Assembly: GCA_947387575.1 (NCBI GenBank)
Contig: CANDOC010000001.1
Span: 248,001-312,000 of the forward strand
DNA from: Spongorhabdus nitratireducens
Lineage (GTDB): Bacteria; Pseudomonadota; Gammaproteobacteria; Pseudomonadales; Endozoicomonadaceae
Direction: 5' to 3'
DNA length: 64,000 nucleotides
Positions 16,574-25,711 of the stretch are shown here, piece after piece. Position 1 is the stretch's first letter. Each line of letters opens with the position of its first letter. Under the pieces are notes generated by a model. The model saw nothing but the letters and a program-made list of their open reading frames with translations. It ran no database searches and was not told the origin of the DNA. A program made the position numbers and the translations under genes.

Positions 16574-19204
16574 TTGTATTACTTCTGCAGTATTTTGCAG
16601 TGCCTGCATTCACATAATGCGAGATTTCCTGTGCTTTCTTCCCCAATTGAGTCATTTATTACCTACGCCGGAGCGTCTGCACTGACTGATGGCTTTCTTG
16701 CTGTTTTGGGTTTTGTGTTCTTTTTTGCCGTAGGGTGCAAGATAAAAGATAAAGCCCATGCATTTACTCAGTATACGCCCACACTTCTTACTTCTTTGGG
16801 GATACTGGGGACATTTATGGGGATTGTTGCTGGTCTGCTGGACTTTGATACTGCCCATATCGACACCAGTATCGGACCTTTGCTGGAAGGTTTGAAAACG
16901 GCATTTATTACCAGTTTGTCAGGCATGCTCTTGTCCATTTTGTTCAAAATGCTTAGTGCATCTGGCTGGATAACCTCAAAAGATAACAAGGATACCGGGG
17001 AAGAAATCACTGCTGCCGATTATCTTAGCCACCTGAGACTAATGGGTGAGCAGGCTCAGAATATTAATGATCTGAAAGAAGCCATTTGTAGCACTGAGGA
17101 TATGAAGCTTGGCGAGCTACAACAGGTTATCCAACGGCAGGCAGATGGTATTGATCAGCTTCTGCGGTCTATTGGTGGTAATGATGATGGAAGTCTCCTG
17201 GGCCAGCTGAAACTGTTGCGGTTTGAACAGAGTGATAACCAAAAGCATCTCAATATGCATCTTACCCAGACGGCAGGGGTGCTGGCAGAAATAAACAGTC
17301 ACCTGTCAGTGCAGGGTGATAACTTTAAACAGTTCGAAAATCGCCTATGGATCAAACTTCAGGACTTTGCCGACATGATGTCAAAGTCTGCAACCGAGCA
17401 GGTCATTGAGGCACTGAAATCAGTCATTCAGGATTTTAATAATAATCTGACTGAGCAGTTTGGCGAGAACTTCAAGCATCTTAATAATGCCGTTCTGGAG
17501 CTGGTGACTTGGCAGGAAAACTATAAACACCAGCTTGCAGACATGAAGAATCAGTATGATCTGGGTGTAAAAGCAATCAGTGAAACCGAATCGTCAGTTG
17601 CTCATATCGGAGAGAAAGCACAGTCCATTCCAGGGGCGATGGATGATCTTGTTAAGGTGATGGAAGTTAACCAGCACCAGATTGAAGAGTTATCTCGTCA
17701 TCTGGGTGCGTTTGAATCGGTTCGGGACAAAGCTGTTGAGGCGGTACCTGAAATCCGGGGTCAGATTGATATGGCCATTGCCGGTGCCAGAGAAGCCAAT
17801 GAACTGATGGCGCAGGGAGTTCAGGAAAGTACTGACAAACTGAAACTGGTGGTTGTTGAAAGTGCGGATAACTATCGCGACACCGTAGACCGCACCCGTG
17901 GCGCTCTGAATGATGCTGCTACGGAAACCGCTAATTCCAGTGTTGAGATCAAGGATCACTTCAAGGCAACCTTGGAAGATATTAACAACAATATGCGAAA
18001 CCTTGTCAGCGAACTGCAAACCGGTGGCAAGGCGTTGAATGAAAGTTATATCAATGCCAATGAAACGCTGGTTGATGGCCTTAAGAAGGGCAGCGAAGCA
18101 CTGACGACCGGGGTAACTGAAGCCGGTGCCAGCCTGGTTAATAATCTGCAGCAGGGTGGGGAAGCTATTAACCAGAGCTATACCAATGCTAATGAAGCAT
18201 TGGTTGAGGGGCTTAAGAAAAGTAGTGAGGCTCTAACCTCCGGGGTGAATGAAGCCGCAGAAAGTCTGGTTACAAATCTCCAGCAGGGTGGGAAGGCACT
18301 CAATCAGAGTTATATCGATGCCAATGCAACACTGGTTGACGGACTGAAGGCCAGTGCAGAAACCCTGGCAGCAGGCGTCAGTGAGGCAGGGGAAAGCCTC
18401 GTGATGAACTTGACTCAGGGTGGTAAAGAATTCAGTCAGAACTTTACTGCTGCTGGTAATGAAATGGTCGAAGGGCTTCAGGTCAGCGGTAATGCATTAG
18501 CTAGCGATATCACTAAAGCCGGAGAAGGGCTGGTGAATGACATACAGCAGGGCAGTAAGGAATTTAACCAGAGCTTCCTCGAAGTCAGCGAAGCAATGGT
18601 TGATGGCCTGAAAGCAGGCAGTGACACACTGACAACCGGCGTTACCGAAGCTGGAGAAAGTCTGATTACTCATTTGCAGAAGGGTGGCAAAGAGCTTGGA
18701 GATGCCTATAAGACGGCTGGAGACCAGCTGCTAACAGAATTCCGTGTAACCAGCTCCGAGATGAAAGATTCCAATAACAAGCTGGTAACTGAACTGGCTG
18801 AAGGAAATAACAAGGTTGCAGAAAGCTTCAGGCAGGCCAGTGCCGATTTTGCGAAAGAGTCTGGTACGTTGCTAACCACGTTTGGTCAGAATATAGACAC
18901 TGTTCAGAAGAGTCTGACTTCCACTATTGAGCAGCAGGCACTGGAGCATCGCCAGCGAGCTGACAGTATTTTTGCCGGCCTGGAAAAGAGCATTCAGCAG
19001 GCGCTGAGCAATACCGGTGAATCGGTACAAAAGCAAGTTGAGATGATTGACCAGGCCATGGAGAAGGAAGTTACCAAGGTGATGCAGTCCATGGGTGAAG
19101 CCCTTGCATCTATCAGCGGTCAGTTCACCCGTGACTACAGCAGCCTGACCCGGGATATGGGCAAGGTGATCAGTCAGGTAAAAGCAGCCAGGCAAGCGAT
19201 GTAA
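16574..19204 (+). CDS. zorA: ZorA-like MotA/ExbB-family motor protein with a repeat-rich tail
   Basis: The N-terminal ~130 residues hold membrane segments of the MotA/TolQ/ExbB type: one near 30-55 and the pair TLLTSLGILGTFMGIVAGLL and GLKTAFITSLSGMLLSILF. The rest (about 130-876) is a long helical cytoplasmic tail. From residue 484 (18023) it contains at least five tandem 44-residue repeats (132 bp each) beginning GGKALNxSY or similar, plus a degenerate sixth. ZorA forms a proton-driven inner-membrane motor with ZorB and passes a signal of phage entry to DNA effectors through its tail (known for the family). The start is uncertain: TTG at 16574 or GTG at 16631 (PVLSSPIESF), the latter giving a more typical short N-terminus. 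First gene of the three-gene operon. Confidence 0.88.
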   Translation: MYYFCSILQCLHSHNARFPVLSSPIESFITYAGASALTDGFLAVLGFVFFFAVGCKIKDKAHAFTQYTPTLLTSLGILGTFMGIVAGLLDFDTAHIDTSIGPLLEGLKTAFITSLSGMLLSILFKMLSASGWITSKDNKDTGEEITAADYLSHLRLMGEQAQNINDLKEAICSTEDMKLGELQQVIQRQADGIDQLLRSIGGNDDGSLLGQLKLLRFEQSDNQKHLNMHLTQTAGVLAEINSHLSVQGDNFKQFENRLWIKLQDFADMMSKSATEQVIEALKSVIQDFNNNLTEQFGENFKHLNNAVLELVTWQENYKHQLADMKNQYDLGVKAISETESSVAHIGEKAQSIPGAMDDLVKVMEVNQHQIEELSRHLGAFESVRDKAVEAVPEIRGQIDMAIAGAREANELMAQGVQESTDKLKLVVVESADNYRDTVDRTRGALNDAATETANSSVEIKDHFKATLEDINNNMRNLVSELQTGGKALNESYINANETLVDGLKKGSEALTTGVTEAGASLVNNLQQGGEAINQSYTNANEALVEGLKKSSEALTSGVNEAAESLVTNLQQGGKALNQSYIDANATLVDGLKASAETLAAGVSEAGESLVMNLTQGGKEFSQNFTAAGNEMVEGLQVSGNALASDITKAGEGLVNDIQQGSKEFNQSFLEVSEAMVDGLKAGSDTLTTGVTEAGESLITHLQKGGKELGDAYKTAGDQLLTEFRVTSSEMKDSNNKLVTELAEGNNKVAESFRQASADFAKESGTLLTTFGQNIDTVQKSLTSTIEQQALEHRQRADSIFAGLEKSIQQALSNTGESVQKQVEMIDQAMEKEVTKVMQSMGEALASISGQFTRDYSSLTRDMGKVISQVKAARQAM
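18023..18814 (+). repeat. 132-bp tandem coding repeats (5 clear plus 1 degenerate) in the ZorA tail
   Basis: Unit starts fall at 18023, 18155, 18287, 18419 and 18551, with a decayed copy at 18683. The shared protein pattern is GGK-x-L/F-x-Q-x-F/Y ... LVDGLK-x-x-S/A-x-x-L ... G-V-x-E-A-G-x-S-L-V-x-x-L-Q. 44 residues equals four hendecads, which suits an almost straight coiled coil. Confidence 0.85.
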
Positions 19205-19210
19205 CAGACC

Positions 19211-19918
19211 ATGATGCACCAATTATTAAACCCCGGGCATGATGAGCAGGAAGAAAATCACTGGCTGTCGGTCTCTGACCTGATGGCTGGTTTGATGATG
19301 GTTTTTCTGTTTATTTCCATTGCTCTGATGCTGAATGCTTTCAGTGAACGGGACAAAATCAAGCAGATTGCGGTTGCCTACCAGGAAAACCAGGTGGCAA
19401 TTTTTGATGCTCTGAATACCGAATTTGAAAAAGATCTTCAAAAGTGGGATGCGGATATAGACGAGGAAACTCTTACGTTTACTTTCAAGTCTCCGGATGT
19501 GCTGTTTAAAACCGGAGAGATTGAGTTGAGCGATGAATATGAATCTCTGCTGAATGAGTTTTTTCCACGCTATATGGAAGTGCTGAAACCTTTTCAGGAT
19601 TCGATTAATGAGGTTCGTATCGAAGGACATACCAGCAGCGTGTGGAGCAGGTATTCATCAGACCGTGAAGCCTATTTCAAAAATATGGAGTTGTCCCAGG
19701 GGCGTACACGGTCGGTACTGGACTACGTTTACAGTATGCCAAGCAGCCGACCGTTCAGGCACTGGATAAAATCTCATCTTGCGGCTGTAGGGTTGTCCTC
19801 GTCGAGGCTGATTTATGATGAAAAAGGCAGGGAAGACCGGGCTCAGTCAAGACGTGTCAGTTTCAGGGTCATTACCAACTCTGATATTCAGATTAAACGC
19901 ATTCTGGAACGTGCCTGA
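19211..19918 (+). CDS. zorB: ZorB-like MotB/OmpA-family stator protein
   Basis: One N-terminal membrane helix (residues about 20-42, SVSDLMAGLMMVFLFIS) carries an Asp at 23 in the position of the MotB proton-carrying Asp. A periplasmic OmpA-type peptidoglycan-binding domain fills about 110-235, with IEGHTSSVWSR, LSQGRTRSVLDYV and a late SRRVSFRV. At 235 residues the size is normal. It would anchor the ZorA motor to the cell wall and conduct protons. The gene starts 7 bases after zorA stops, and its TGA overlaps the ATG of the next gene. Family assignment is firm by motif and order. Confidence 0.9.
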   Translation: MMHQLLNPGHDEQEENHWLSVSDLMAGLMMVFLFISIALMLNAFSERDKIKQIAVAYQENQVAIFDALNTEFEKDLQKWDADIDEETLTFTFKSPDVLFKTGEIELSDEYESLLNEFFPRYMEVLKPFQDSINEVRIEGHTSSVWSRYSSDREAYFKNMELSQGRTRSVLDYVYSMPSSRPFRHWIKSHLAAVGLSSSRLIYDEKGREDRAQSRRVSFRVITNSDIQIKRILERA

Positions 19919-21033
19919 TGAAGTTATCAGTAAAACTGGATGCATTGTGGGCCAGTGTTCAGCAAATGGGTGCTGAACACACCGACTTTGATCTCGGGGA
20001 AGTGTGGGATGACTCAGTGACTGAGTTTGACAAGGAACTCAGCAGTTCCGGTGTTGAAATCAGTCTGGAAGATCTGGTACCCGAACAGGGACTTCTCAGT
20101 GTAAAAGGTCGACAGGTTCTGCTTTTTATTCCTGATCACAGCTACCGTATTGAAGATGTTCTGGCTGATCCCGGCAGTGGTAACAAGTTTCATATCGCGG
20201 ATTGTCGCAAGCTTCATGAAATGCGGCAGAGAAAGCGTTTTGATCGTTACAAGGTTACGAATAACCTGAGTGGAGATTTTAATATCTATGGTTCGGTTCA
20301 GAGTGGTAAAGCTGTAGAGGGTATTGCGAGGCTCAATGTCTGCAAGCTGTGCCTGAGTCATTTGAATTACAAGGGTGCTGCGAATGCAGGTGGTGCTGGC
20401 CGCAGCCGGCTTGTTGAATCTTTTGATATCGGTGATTTCTTCTCGACCTACAGTTCGTTGTTCAAGCACCTGCCCAAAGGTATTAGTCATACCGGAACAG
20501 GATATACGGATGACTGGAAGGATGTGTCCTATAAGGTCAGAAAAACTGCTGGATTTACCTGCCAGAAATGCAGTCTTGACCTGTCAGAACATAAAAAATT
20601 ACTCCATGTACATCACCTCAATGGCGTAAAACACGATAACTCTGATGCCAACCTGATGGTGCTGTGCCTCGACTGTCACCGCAAAGAGCCCCATCATGAC
20701 CATATGTTTATCCGTCATGAAGAAACTCAGTTGTTAAATCGCCTGAGAAGGGAGCAGCAGCTCATTCTTTCAGGGCTTCAGGACTGGGAACAGGCTATAA
20801 AGTATGCGGATACAGCCGTACATGGCATTCTGGATCATGCAAGACACAGAAACTATTCTCCTCCTGAAGTTGGATATGAACTGACCAATGACAAGGGAAG
20901 AGTTGTAGCGGAACTGGAACTGGCATGGCCTGATACCAGGTTCGGTATTTATATAGACGAACCTGTTGAGGTGGATGGCTGGTATTTGCAGAGTATAGAA
21001 CAGGCTATGGAATTCTTTAGCAAAAAGAGATAG
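19918..21033 (+). CDS. zorE: ZorE-like HNH endonuclease (Zorya type II effector)
   Basis: The C-terminal half has a zinc-bound HNH nuclease: C215-x2-C218, then HVHHLNG (230-236), an Asn in the SDANLMVLC stretch, C250-x2-C253-H254. The N-terminal ~200 residues are of unknown fold and contain a further CxxC (142-145). In Zorya type II, ZorE is the DNA-damaging effector that acts downstream of the ZorAB motor (known for the family). The ATG overlaps the zorB stop by one base, so expression is coupled. No helicase ZorD or ZorC follows, which supports type II. A 12-bp inverted repeat at 21065-21114 lies after the stop. Confidence 0.85.
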   Translation: MKLSVKLDALWASVQQMGAEHTDFDLGEVWDDSVTEFDKELSSSGVEISLEDLVPEQGLLSVKGRQVLLFIPDHSYRIEDVLADPGSGNKFHIADCRKLHEMRQRKRFDRYKVTNNLSGDFNIYGSVQSGKAVEGIARLNVCKLCLSHLNYKGAANAGGAGRSRLVESFDIGDFFSTYSSLFKHLPKGISHTGTGYTDDWKDVSYKVRKTAGFTCQKCSLDLSEHKKLLHVHHLNGVKHDNSDANLMVLCLDCHRKEPHHDHMFIRHEETQLLNRLRREQQLILSGLQDWEQAIKYADTAVHGILDHARHRNYSPPEVGYELTNDKGRVVAELELAWPDTRFGIYIDEPVEVDGWYLQSIEQAMEFFSKKR

Positions 21034-21064
21034 TCCGGATATAAAAGTTTGCCGCCTGAACGAA

Positions 21065-21114
21065 GGTAGTCTGATGTATAAAGAGATGTTAACCAGACTA
21101 TTCATTAGACTACC
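21065..21114. other. Imperfect inverted repeat after zorE
   Basis: Arms 21065-21076 (GGTAGTCTGATG) and 21103-21114 pair at 11 of 12 positions (the other is a G-T) around a 26-base loop. It sits between the convergent ends of zorE and the zinc-ribbon gene; no U-run, so it is only a possible terminator or island-junction mark. Confidence 0.35.
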
Positions 21115-21150
21115 TGGCCACTACGGCGGTGCTGCTATAAAGCCAGTACG

Positions 21151-21486
21151 CTACCTGGGAGCAAAGCCATAATAACACCCAAGGAAACCGGGAGCCGGCA
21201 CATAAGCTGCAAATTTAACCGCATCGGGTATTGTTACCCTGTCAGTCAGTTCATCTATGCTGCCTTCAAGTTCATCCTCATCCAGTTTCTGGGAGTTGAT
21301 ATTTTCGTCAAAGCGTTCCGACCGGTATTCAAACCCGGCATCCGTGGCGACAAAAAGGCAATGAGGACATGGATGTATGCCAGCATCACCTCCGGTTTCC
21401 ATATCGATAACTTTCTGACCACAAAAAGGACAGAAGATAGAGTGATCATAAAAACGGGTGAGTTCAGCGCGATGGATAGCAGACAT
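21151..21486 (-). CDS. Small zinc-ribbon hypothetical protein (111 aa)
   Basis: The protein carries two CxxC pairs, FCPFCG (about 18-23) and PCPHC (about 39-43), spaced as a zinc ribbon, followed by an acidic linker and a hydrophobic C-terminal end. No signal peptide or catalytic motif. It is convergent with zorE and probably not part of that operon. Zn-ribbon proteins of this kind often bind DNA, RNA or a partner, but nothing here decides. I do not recognise a named family. Confidence 0.6.
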   Translation of the reverse strand: MSAIHRAELTRFYDHSIFCPFCGQKVIDMETGGDAGIHPCPHCLFVATDAGFEYRSERFDENINSQKLDEDELEGSIDELTDRVTIPDAVKFAAYVPAPGFLGCYYGFAPR

Positions 21487-21655
21487 GGATTAACAACTAT
21501 GAATTGAATGTCATTAGTGTAGGAGTACAACAATTATATCTAACACAGCGGTCAATGCTCTGATTTTGATCAGGATAATATTCTGACAATATTGAATGAT
21601 AGAGGTCAGTGCCGAGTAGAGCGTTTTAATTTATTTTTACTGATTAGCAGTAATA

Positions 21656-21844
21656 GTGATGCATTACCGCAAAGAACTGAAAGCACTACTTGATCATATA
21701 GAATCCTTGAATAGTGGGCGCGATAAGGATTATTACGAATTCGGATACAGTCGTGTTCTGCCTCATAAAGAGCTGGTTGCTGTCTGCTATCAAAGCCTCA
21801 CCTGGACGGATAACGAGTCAGGACCACGGTTTCAGAAACAATAA
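21656..21844 (+). pseudogene. Truncated copy of the 147-aa hypothetical family found at 52013
   Basis: The first ~45 residues align with the N-terminus of the intact protein encoded at 52013-52456: shared IE-x-LN-x-G, DY-x-EF, RVL, EL, CY and WTDN. After WTDN the frame runs into unrelated sequence and a stop at residue 62, while the intact paralogue continues for another ~95 residues. I read it as a decayed fragment rather than a functional short gene. It lies in an AT-rich stretch between the Zorya-like operon and the next candidate system. Confidence 0.55.
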
Positions 21845-22043
21845 ACTCTATTATCTTGAAGTTATTCTGTTTGCAAATGTTGAGAGCTTAAAAAAATGAA
21901 TAAAGGAATTAAAATGTTAAAAGTATAAAGGGCAAGACCGTAGAGTAATGTGTGAAAATACAAATAAATGATGTGGTAACTTTCAATTGTGTTATTACTA
22001 CTGTTTTTGTATTTTGGCGTGCTTGTTGATATGGAAATAAAAA

Positions 22044-23219
22044 ATGAAATCTCAATGTTGTGCCTTTTGTGGCAACAGCAATGGTGTTATGAATACATAT
22101 TATGCTCTTCCTCTGGAGCTTGGTGGAGCCGATACCGAAAATAATAAAATATATCTATGTTCGCTTCATAGTGTCATTCTAGGAGAGATACAGAACAATG
22201 CAGCATCAGAAAAAAATCAAGATAAAGGAAACAAGTCTTTACGTTTATCTCTAGAGACTTGTCAGGAGCAGAGGGAAAATCTACAGAATCAATTTTCTGA
22301 ATTACAGCGGCAAAATACTGAGCTTTTATCTGAAGTTTCAAAGCTGAAAATTGATAAAGAAATACTTTTAAAACAGTTGGATGAAGCAAAAAAAGAATGT
22401 GAGAAAAATCTGTCCAATAGTATGGATGTGTCCAAAGGTGAGTCCGAGATTAAGCCTGTAATTGAAGAGTTTGGAGAAAATCAAAATTCACCTTTAGATG
22501 AGGATACTGTCAAGCTCACCTTGACTGTCTTTGATCATGATATGGCCTCAACTGCAAGTGCTCTTGGTTGTAGTACTGATGAACTAAATGCTTACATCAA
22601 AGAGCATGGTTTAGATGGTTTTTTTGTAAAAGATGAACCTAATGAGGTTCAAAGCTCAGATAAAAGCACTATTCGATCTAATATTCAATCTGAACAAATA
22701 GATTCTGATGCTAACTTGAATAACATCGCTTCAGATCAAAGTGATAGCGCAAGAAACGATAGTGCTGTTGTGATTGCTGAGAGTAGCGAGAACCCTTGCA
22801 TTAGGAGTAATGAGCAGAACAAGACCGATACTGCTCATACAGAATATGAAGTGAAATTTTTGAAAGATTGTTCGATTCTGATAAAGGCGCTCACATATGG
22901 TGTGCGTTTCAGTTCATACGACGATCCAGTTGTAAGGCATGTAGGAAAAGAAGAACTTATGCGTGCCATGAATAACAATAACTGGAGCCAGGATCTTTTT
23001 CGGGATCCAGAACAAATTCAAATTGTTATTGATAAAACGATTGCAAAAGAAGTAAGAAATGACTATTTGTCAAATTTGCCATCAACCTTGGAGGCTAGCA
23101 AGGAATTTATTATTGAGTCGCTAGTTCGGACAAACCAGAGTAAGGACTTAATAAGGAAGTTCAGGTTGAGTTTTCTAAATGATAACCCTAGAGCAAAATT
23201 TTTATCTAGCAAGTTGTAA
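22044..23219 (+). CDS. Coiled-coil protein with degenerate HNH-type zinc finger (391 aa)
   Basis: The N-terminal ~45 residues look like an HNH zinc finger (C6-x2-C9, LGGADTENNKIYLC at about 26-39, C39-x2-H42), but the first catalytic His is absent, so a binding rather than cutting role is likely. A coiled coil follows at about 65-130, then an acidic linker (about 130-270), then a helical C-terminal domain (about 275-391). The gene is much richer in A+T than the genes to its left and is followed after 38 bases by an SF2 helicase of the same composition. I take them as a two-gene unit of foreign origin. I recognise no family for the whole protein. Confidence 0.7.
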   Translation: MKSQCCAFCGNSNGVMNTYYALPLELGGADTENNKIYLCSLHSVILGEIQNNAASEKNQDKGNKSLRLSLETCQEQRENLQNQFSELQRQNTELLSEVSKLKIDKEILLKQLDEAKKECEKNLSNSMDVSKGESEIKPVIEEFGENQNSPLDEDTVKLTLTVFDHDMASTASALGCSTDELNAYIKEHGLDGFFVKDEPNEVQSSDKSTIRSNIQSEQIDSDANLNNIASDQSDSARNDSAVVIAESSENPCIRSNEQNKTDTAHTEYEVKFLKDCSILIKALTYGVRFSSYDDPVVRHVGKEELMRAMNNNNWSQDLFRDPEQIQIVIDKTIAKEVRNDYLSNLPSTLEASKEFIIESLVRTNQSKDLIRKFRLSFLNDNPRAKFLSSKL

Positions 23220-23257
23220 ATAAGCTGTAATTTATTATCTGGTAGGTTATCGAATAG

Positions 23258-25126
23258 ATGTATAAGCTGCGTCCATATCAAAATGAGTCTGTATCTAGGA
23301 TATTGCAGACAGTCAGTAGTGGTTTTGAATCGCATAGTGTTGCGGTACTAGGTACCGGTGCCGGTAAGTCAATTATTATTGCTGAGGTTATAAAGCGCCT
23401 TTCTAAAAAAGTGCTAGTTGTTTCGCGTAATAAGGAAATTTGCCAGCAAAATGCTCAAAAGTATCTTGATGTGACTGGAAAATATCCATCAATATATAAT
23501 GCTGGATTGAATCAAAAATCTTTGCATATGGATGCAGTCTTTGCTTCGGCTCAAAGTCTTGTAAATCTTGATGAAAGAGCTTATCCAAGGTTTGATCTGA
23601 TTATTATTGATGAGTGCCATCAATGGGGTCTTGAAGAGGGGTCAGCCACAATTCAGGCAAAGCACATAGTCTCTGCATGCAAAAAAGTTAATCCTGTTGT
23701 TCCGGTAGTAGGACTCACAGCTACACCATTTCGCTTGAAGGCTAATCCTCAAGGTAGTGATTACTTTAATTGGCCTATATATGAGGGTAAAGAAGCATTT
23801 TTTAAGAAATGTCTCATTGATATTTCTGAGGAAACATTAACGGCTCAGGGATATCTATCACCAATAGAGTACGTAAATGATGCGAAAACTCTGTTTGTGG
23901 CCAGAGGGGCTTATGTAAGCAGTAATGATTTTAAAGAAAATGAAATCGCAAGAATATGTGATGTTGATACAAAAATTAGAGCGTCTGTTGCAAGAATTAT
24001 CAGAAATGCAGACCAGCGAAATGGTGGATGCATAATTTTTGCTGCAACAAGGTATCAGGCTAGAATGATATACGAGATTATACCATCTTCTAGTAAGGCA
24101 TGTATTTTTGGAGACACAAATACCAGCTTACGCGATAGCTACATTAAAAAGTTTAAGAATGGTGACATTAAGTACTTGGTTAATGTACTTGTACTTACTA
24201 CTGGCTTTGATGCACCAAATATAACTACTCTGGCAATTCTCAGACCCACAGCTTCATATTCGTTATTTCGACAAATTATTGGTCGGGGAATGAGATTGCA
24301 TCCCGGGAAAAAATCGTGCCTGCTTATGGATTTTACCGATAATGTTGAGAGGTTTAGCGAAGATGCTGATCTTTCCGCATTGCTGGGCAATAAAATCGGT
24401 AAGGGTGAATTATCATTACCAATTGAGCATAGAAGTATATCAGAGAAGAAAAATGAAAAAATTATTTGTCCGACATGCCAGTTTGCCAATTTATCAAACA
24501 GTGACAAGTGTCTCAATTTGATCAAGGGTCAAGATGGAGAGTATAAATTTTGTGATACATATCTGGAACCCAAAAAGTGCAAGTTTTGTGGTCAGATAAA
24601 TCCAAAATCTTCTGACTTTTGCTCTGGCTGTGAAAGTAGTATCAATAGCATCGATACATGTAATTATTGTAAGCATGAAACGCCAAAAAATGCTCCATTT
24701 TGCCTTATGTGTGGTATGAGTAATACCGAAAATTTTGAGCTAATAAGAGATGCCGCGAGGTTAGCAAAAAGCTATAGAGGAGAGCCTGTATATAAATGTG
24801 TGGTGGGAAGCGACAAGCTAAAGTTTTTAACAGACTTCAGTATTTTGTTTCATATTGATGTAAATGGAAAAACATATTCATCATATGCCGCAGGAGATAT
24901 ATTTCAATTTATTAGTACTCTTGCCCCTGTACTTGATATGCTTGGTATCTTGAAACAATGCAGAATGGCTTCGATACGTGATAAATCCGGAGTGGTACTG
25001 AAAAATATTTTGCATTTAAATGCTGAAAAAATCAGGAATAACAGTAAGTATTTATATCATTCTTTATCGAAAAAAATAGGTTCAGATGAAGTGATTCCGA
25101 GGGTGGTATCGATTGACTACTGTTAA
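23258..25126 (+). CDS. SF2 DEAD/DEAH-type helicase with C-terminal zinc ribbons (622 aa)
   Basis: Complete SF2 helicase: LRPYQNE Q-like motif, Walker A GTGAGKS (32-38), DECH box (119-122), GLTATPFR motif III, and a second lobe with LTTGFDAPNITTLAILRPT and QIIGRGMRLHPGKKSCLLMDF. This is the SSL2/RadD-like branch. Residues about 407-485 hold several CxxC pairs (CPTCQ, CKFCG, CSGC, CNYCKH, CLMCG), i.e. tandem zinc ribbons, then a ~120-residue C-terminal domain. It resembles RadD-type repair helicases and helicases of unclassified defence units. AT-rich like the gene before it, with which it is probably co-transcribed. Confidence 0.85.
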   Translation: MYKLRPYQNESVSRILQTVSSGFESHSVAVLGTGAGKSIIIAEVIKRLSKKVLVVSRNKEICQQNAQKYLDVTGKYPSIYNAGLNQKSLHMDAVFASAQSLVNLDERAYPRFDLIIIDECHQWGLEEGSATIQAKHIVSACKKVNPVVPVVGLTATPFRLKANPQGSDYFNWPIYEGKEAFFKKCLIDISEETLTAQGYLSPIEYVNDAKTLFVARGAYVSSNDFKENEIARICDVDTKIRASVARIIRNADQRNGGCIIFAATRYQARMIYEIIPSSSKACIFGDTNTSLRDSYIKKFKNGDIKYLVNVLVLTTGFDAPNITTLAILRPTASYSLFRQIIGRGMRLHPGKKSCLLMDFTDNVERFSEDADLSALLGNKIGKGELSLPIEHRSISEKKNEKIICPTCQFANLSNSDKCLNLIKGQDGEYKFCDTYLEPKKCKFCGQINPKSSDFCSGCESSINSIDTCNYCKHETPKNAPFCLMCGMSNTENFELIRDAARLAKSYRGEPVYKCVVGSDKLKFLTDFSILFHIDVNGKTYSSYAAGDIFQFISTLAPVLDMLGILKQCRMASIRDKSGVVLKNILHLNAEKIRNNSKYLYHSLSKKIGSDEVIPRVVSIDYC

Positions 25127-25367
25127 AATAGGGAAATATTCTGGTAATCTCCTTTTTCAGCTCACTCTTTGCAAATCATGATTTTTCATAATGACCTTGA
25201 CTGCTTCAGAGCAGTATTGGCTGCTTTTGTGGCTATGGAAGACATAGCCATAAGGAAATGTGTGATACCGAAGAGTCATATACTTGTGGCATGGGCTGAT
25301 GCTGATCTATAGCGCCCAGAAGAAAATGTGTTTCCTGTTACATTCCGCTGATTTGGAGGATATTACA
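25127..25367. other. Gene-free gap of 241 bases
   Basis: It contains a short imperfect inverted repeat around 25229-25256 (GGCTATGGAAGACATAGCC at 25233-25251) after the helicase gene. Nothing else recognisable. Confidence 0.4.
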
Positions 25368-25640
25368 ATGAATCACTCTCAATCTCATCTTGATATACCA
25401 GTCAGTGCTGAAGTACAGGAATTATTGGAAGAAGCGGCAAGGCTTTGTGGTGAGTCCAGTATTAACTCGTTTATGCTCAAGGCTGCCACCGATAAAGCTC
25501 GTAAAATCATAGACCGTGAGAATATTCTGGAGCTAAGTGACAGGGATACAGAGAAGATGGCTCAGGCGCTTAATGAGCCTTGCCATCCCAATAATGAGCT
25601 TCTTAAAGCCAGTAATATGTATCGTAAGAAAAGCCAATAA
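25368..25640 (+). CDS. DUF1778 ribbon-helix-helix antitoxin, apparently without its toxin
   Basis: The protein MNHSQSHLDIPVSAEVQ... fits the DUF1778/TacA family: an N-terminal ribbon-helix-helix DNA-binding segment (about residues 8-50) and a disordered tail (about 50-90) that normally wraps a GNAT toxin. Start chosen at the ATG at 25368, which has GGAGG seven bases upstream; a longer upstream frame lacks one. These antitoxins usually overlap a downstream acetyltransferase gene of the TacT type. None follows within the next kilobase, so it is either a relic or acts in trans. Confidence 0.8.
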   Translation: MNHSQSHLDIPVSAEVQELLEEAARLCGESSINSFMLKAATDKARKIIDRENILELSDRDTEKMAQALNEPCHPNNELLKASNMYRKKSQ

Positions 25641-25711
25641 TACAGACAGCTCAATTGAGGGAATGAGGCACTTCTAACACGGGACATATTCTGTCGTTCC
25701 TCTGAGCCACC

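Noticed and set aside
18023-18814. 132-bp repeats considered as a CRISPR or minisatellite array
   Set aside because: Repeats are contiguous, coding, divergent and lack spacers; they are protein repeats.
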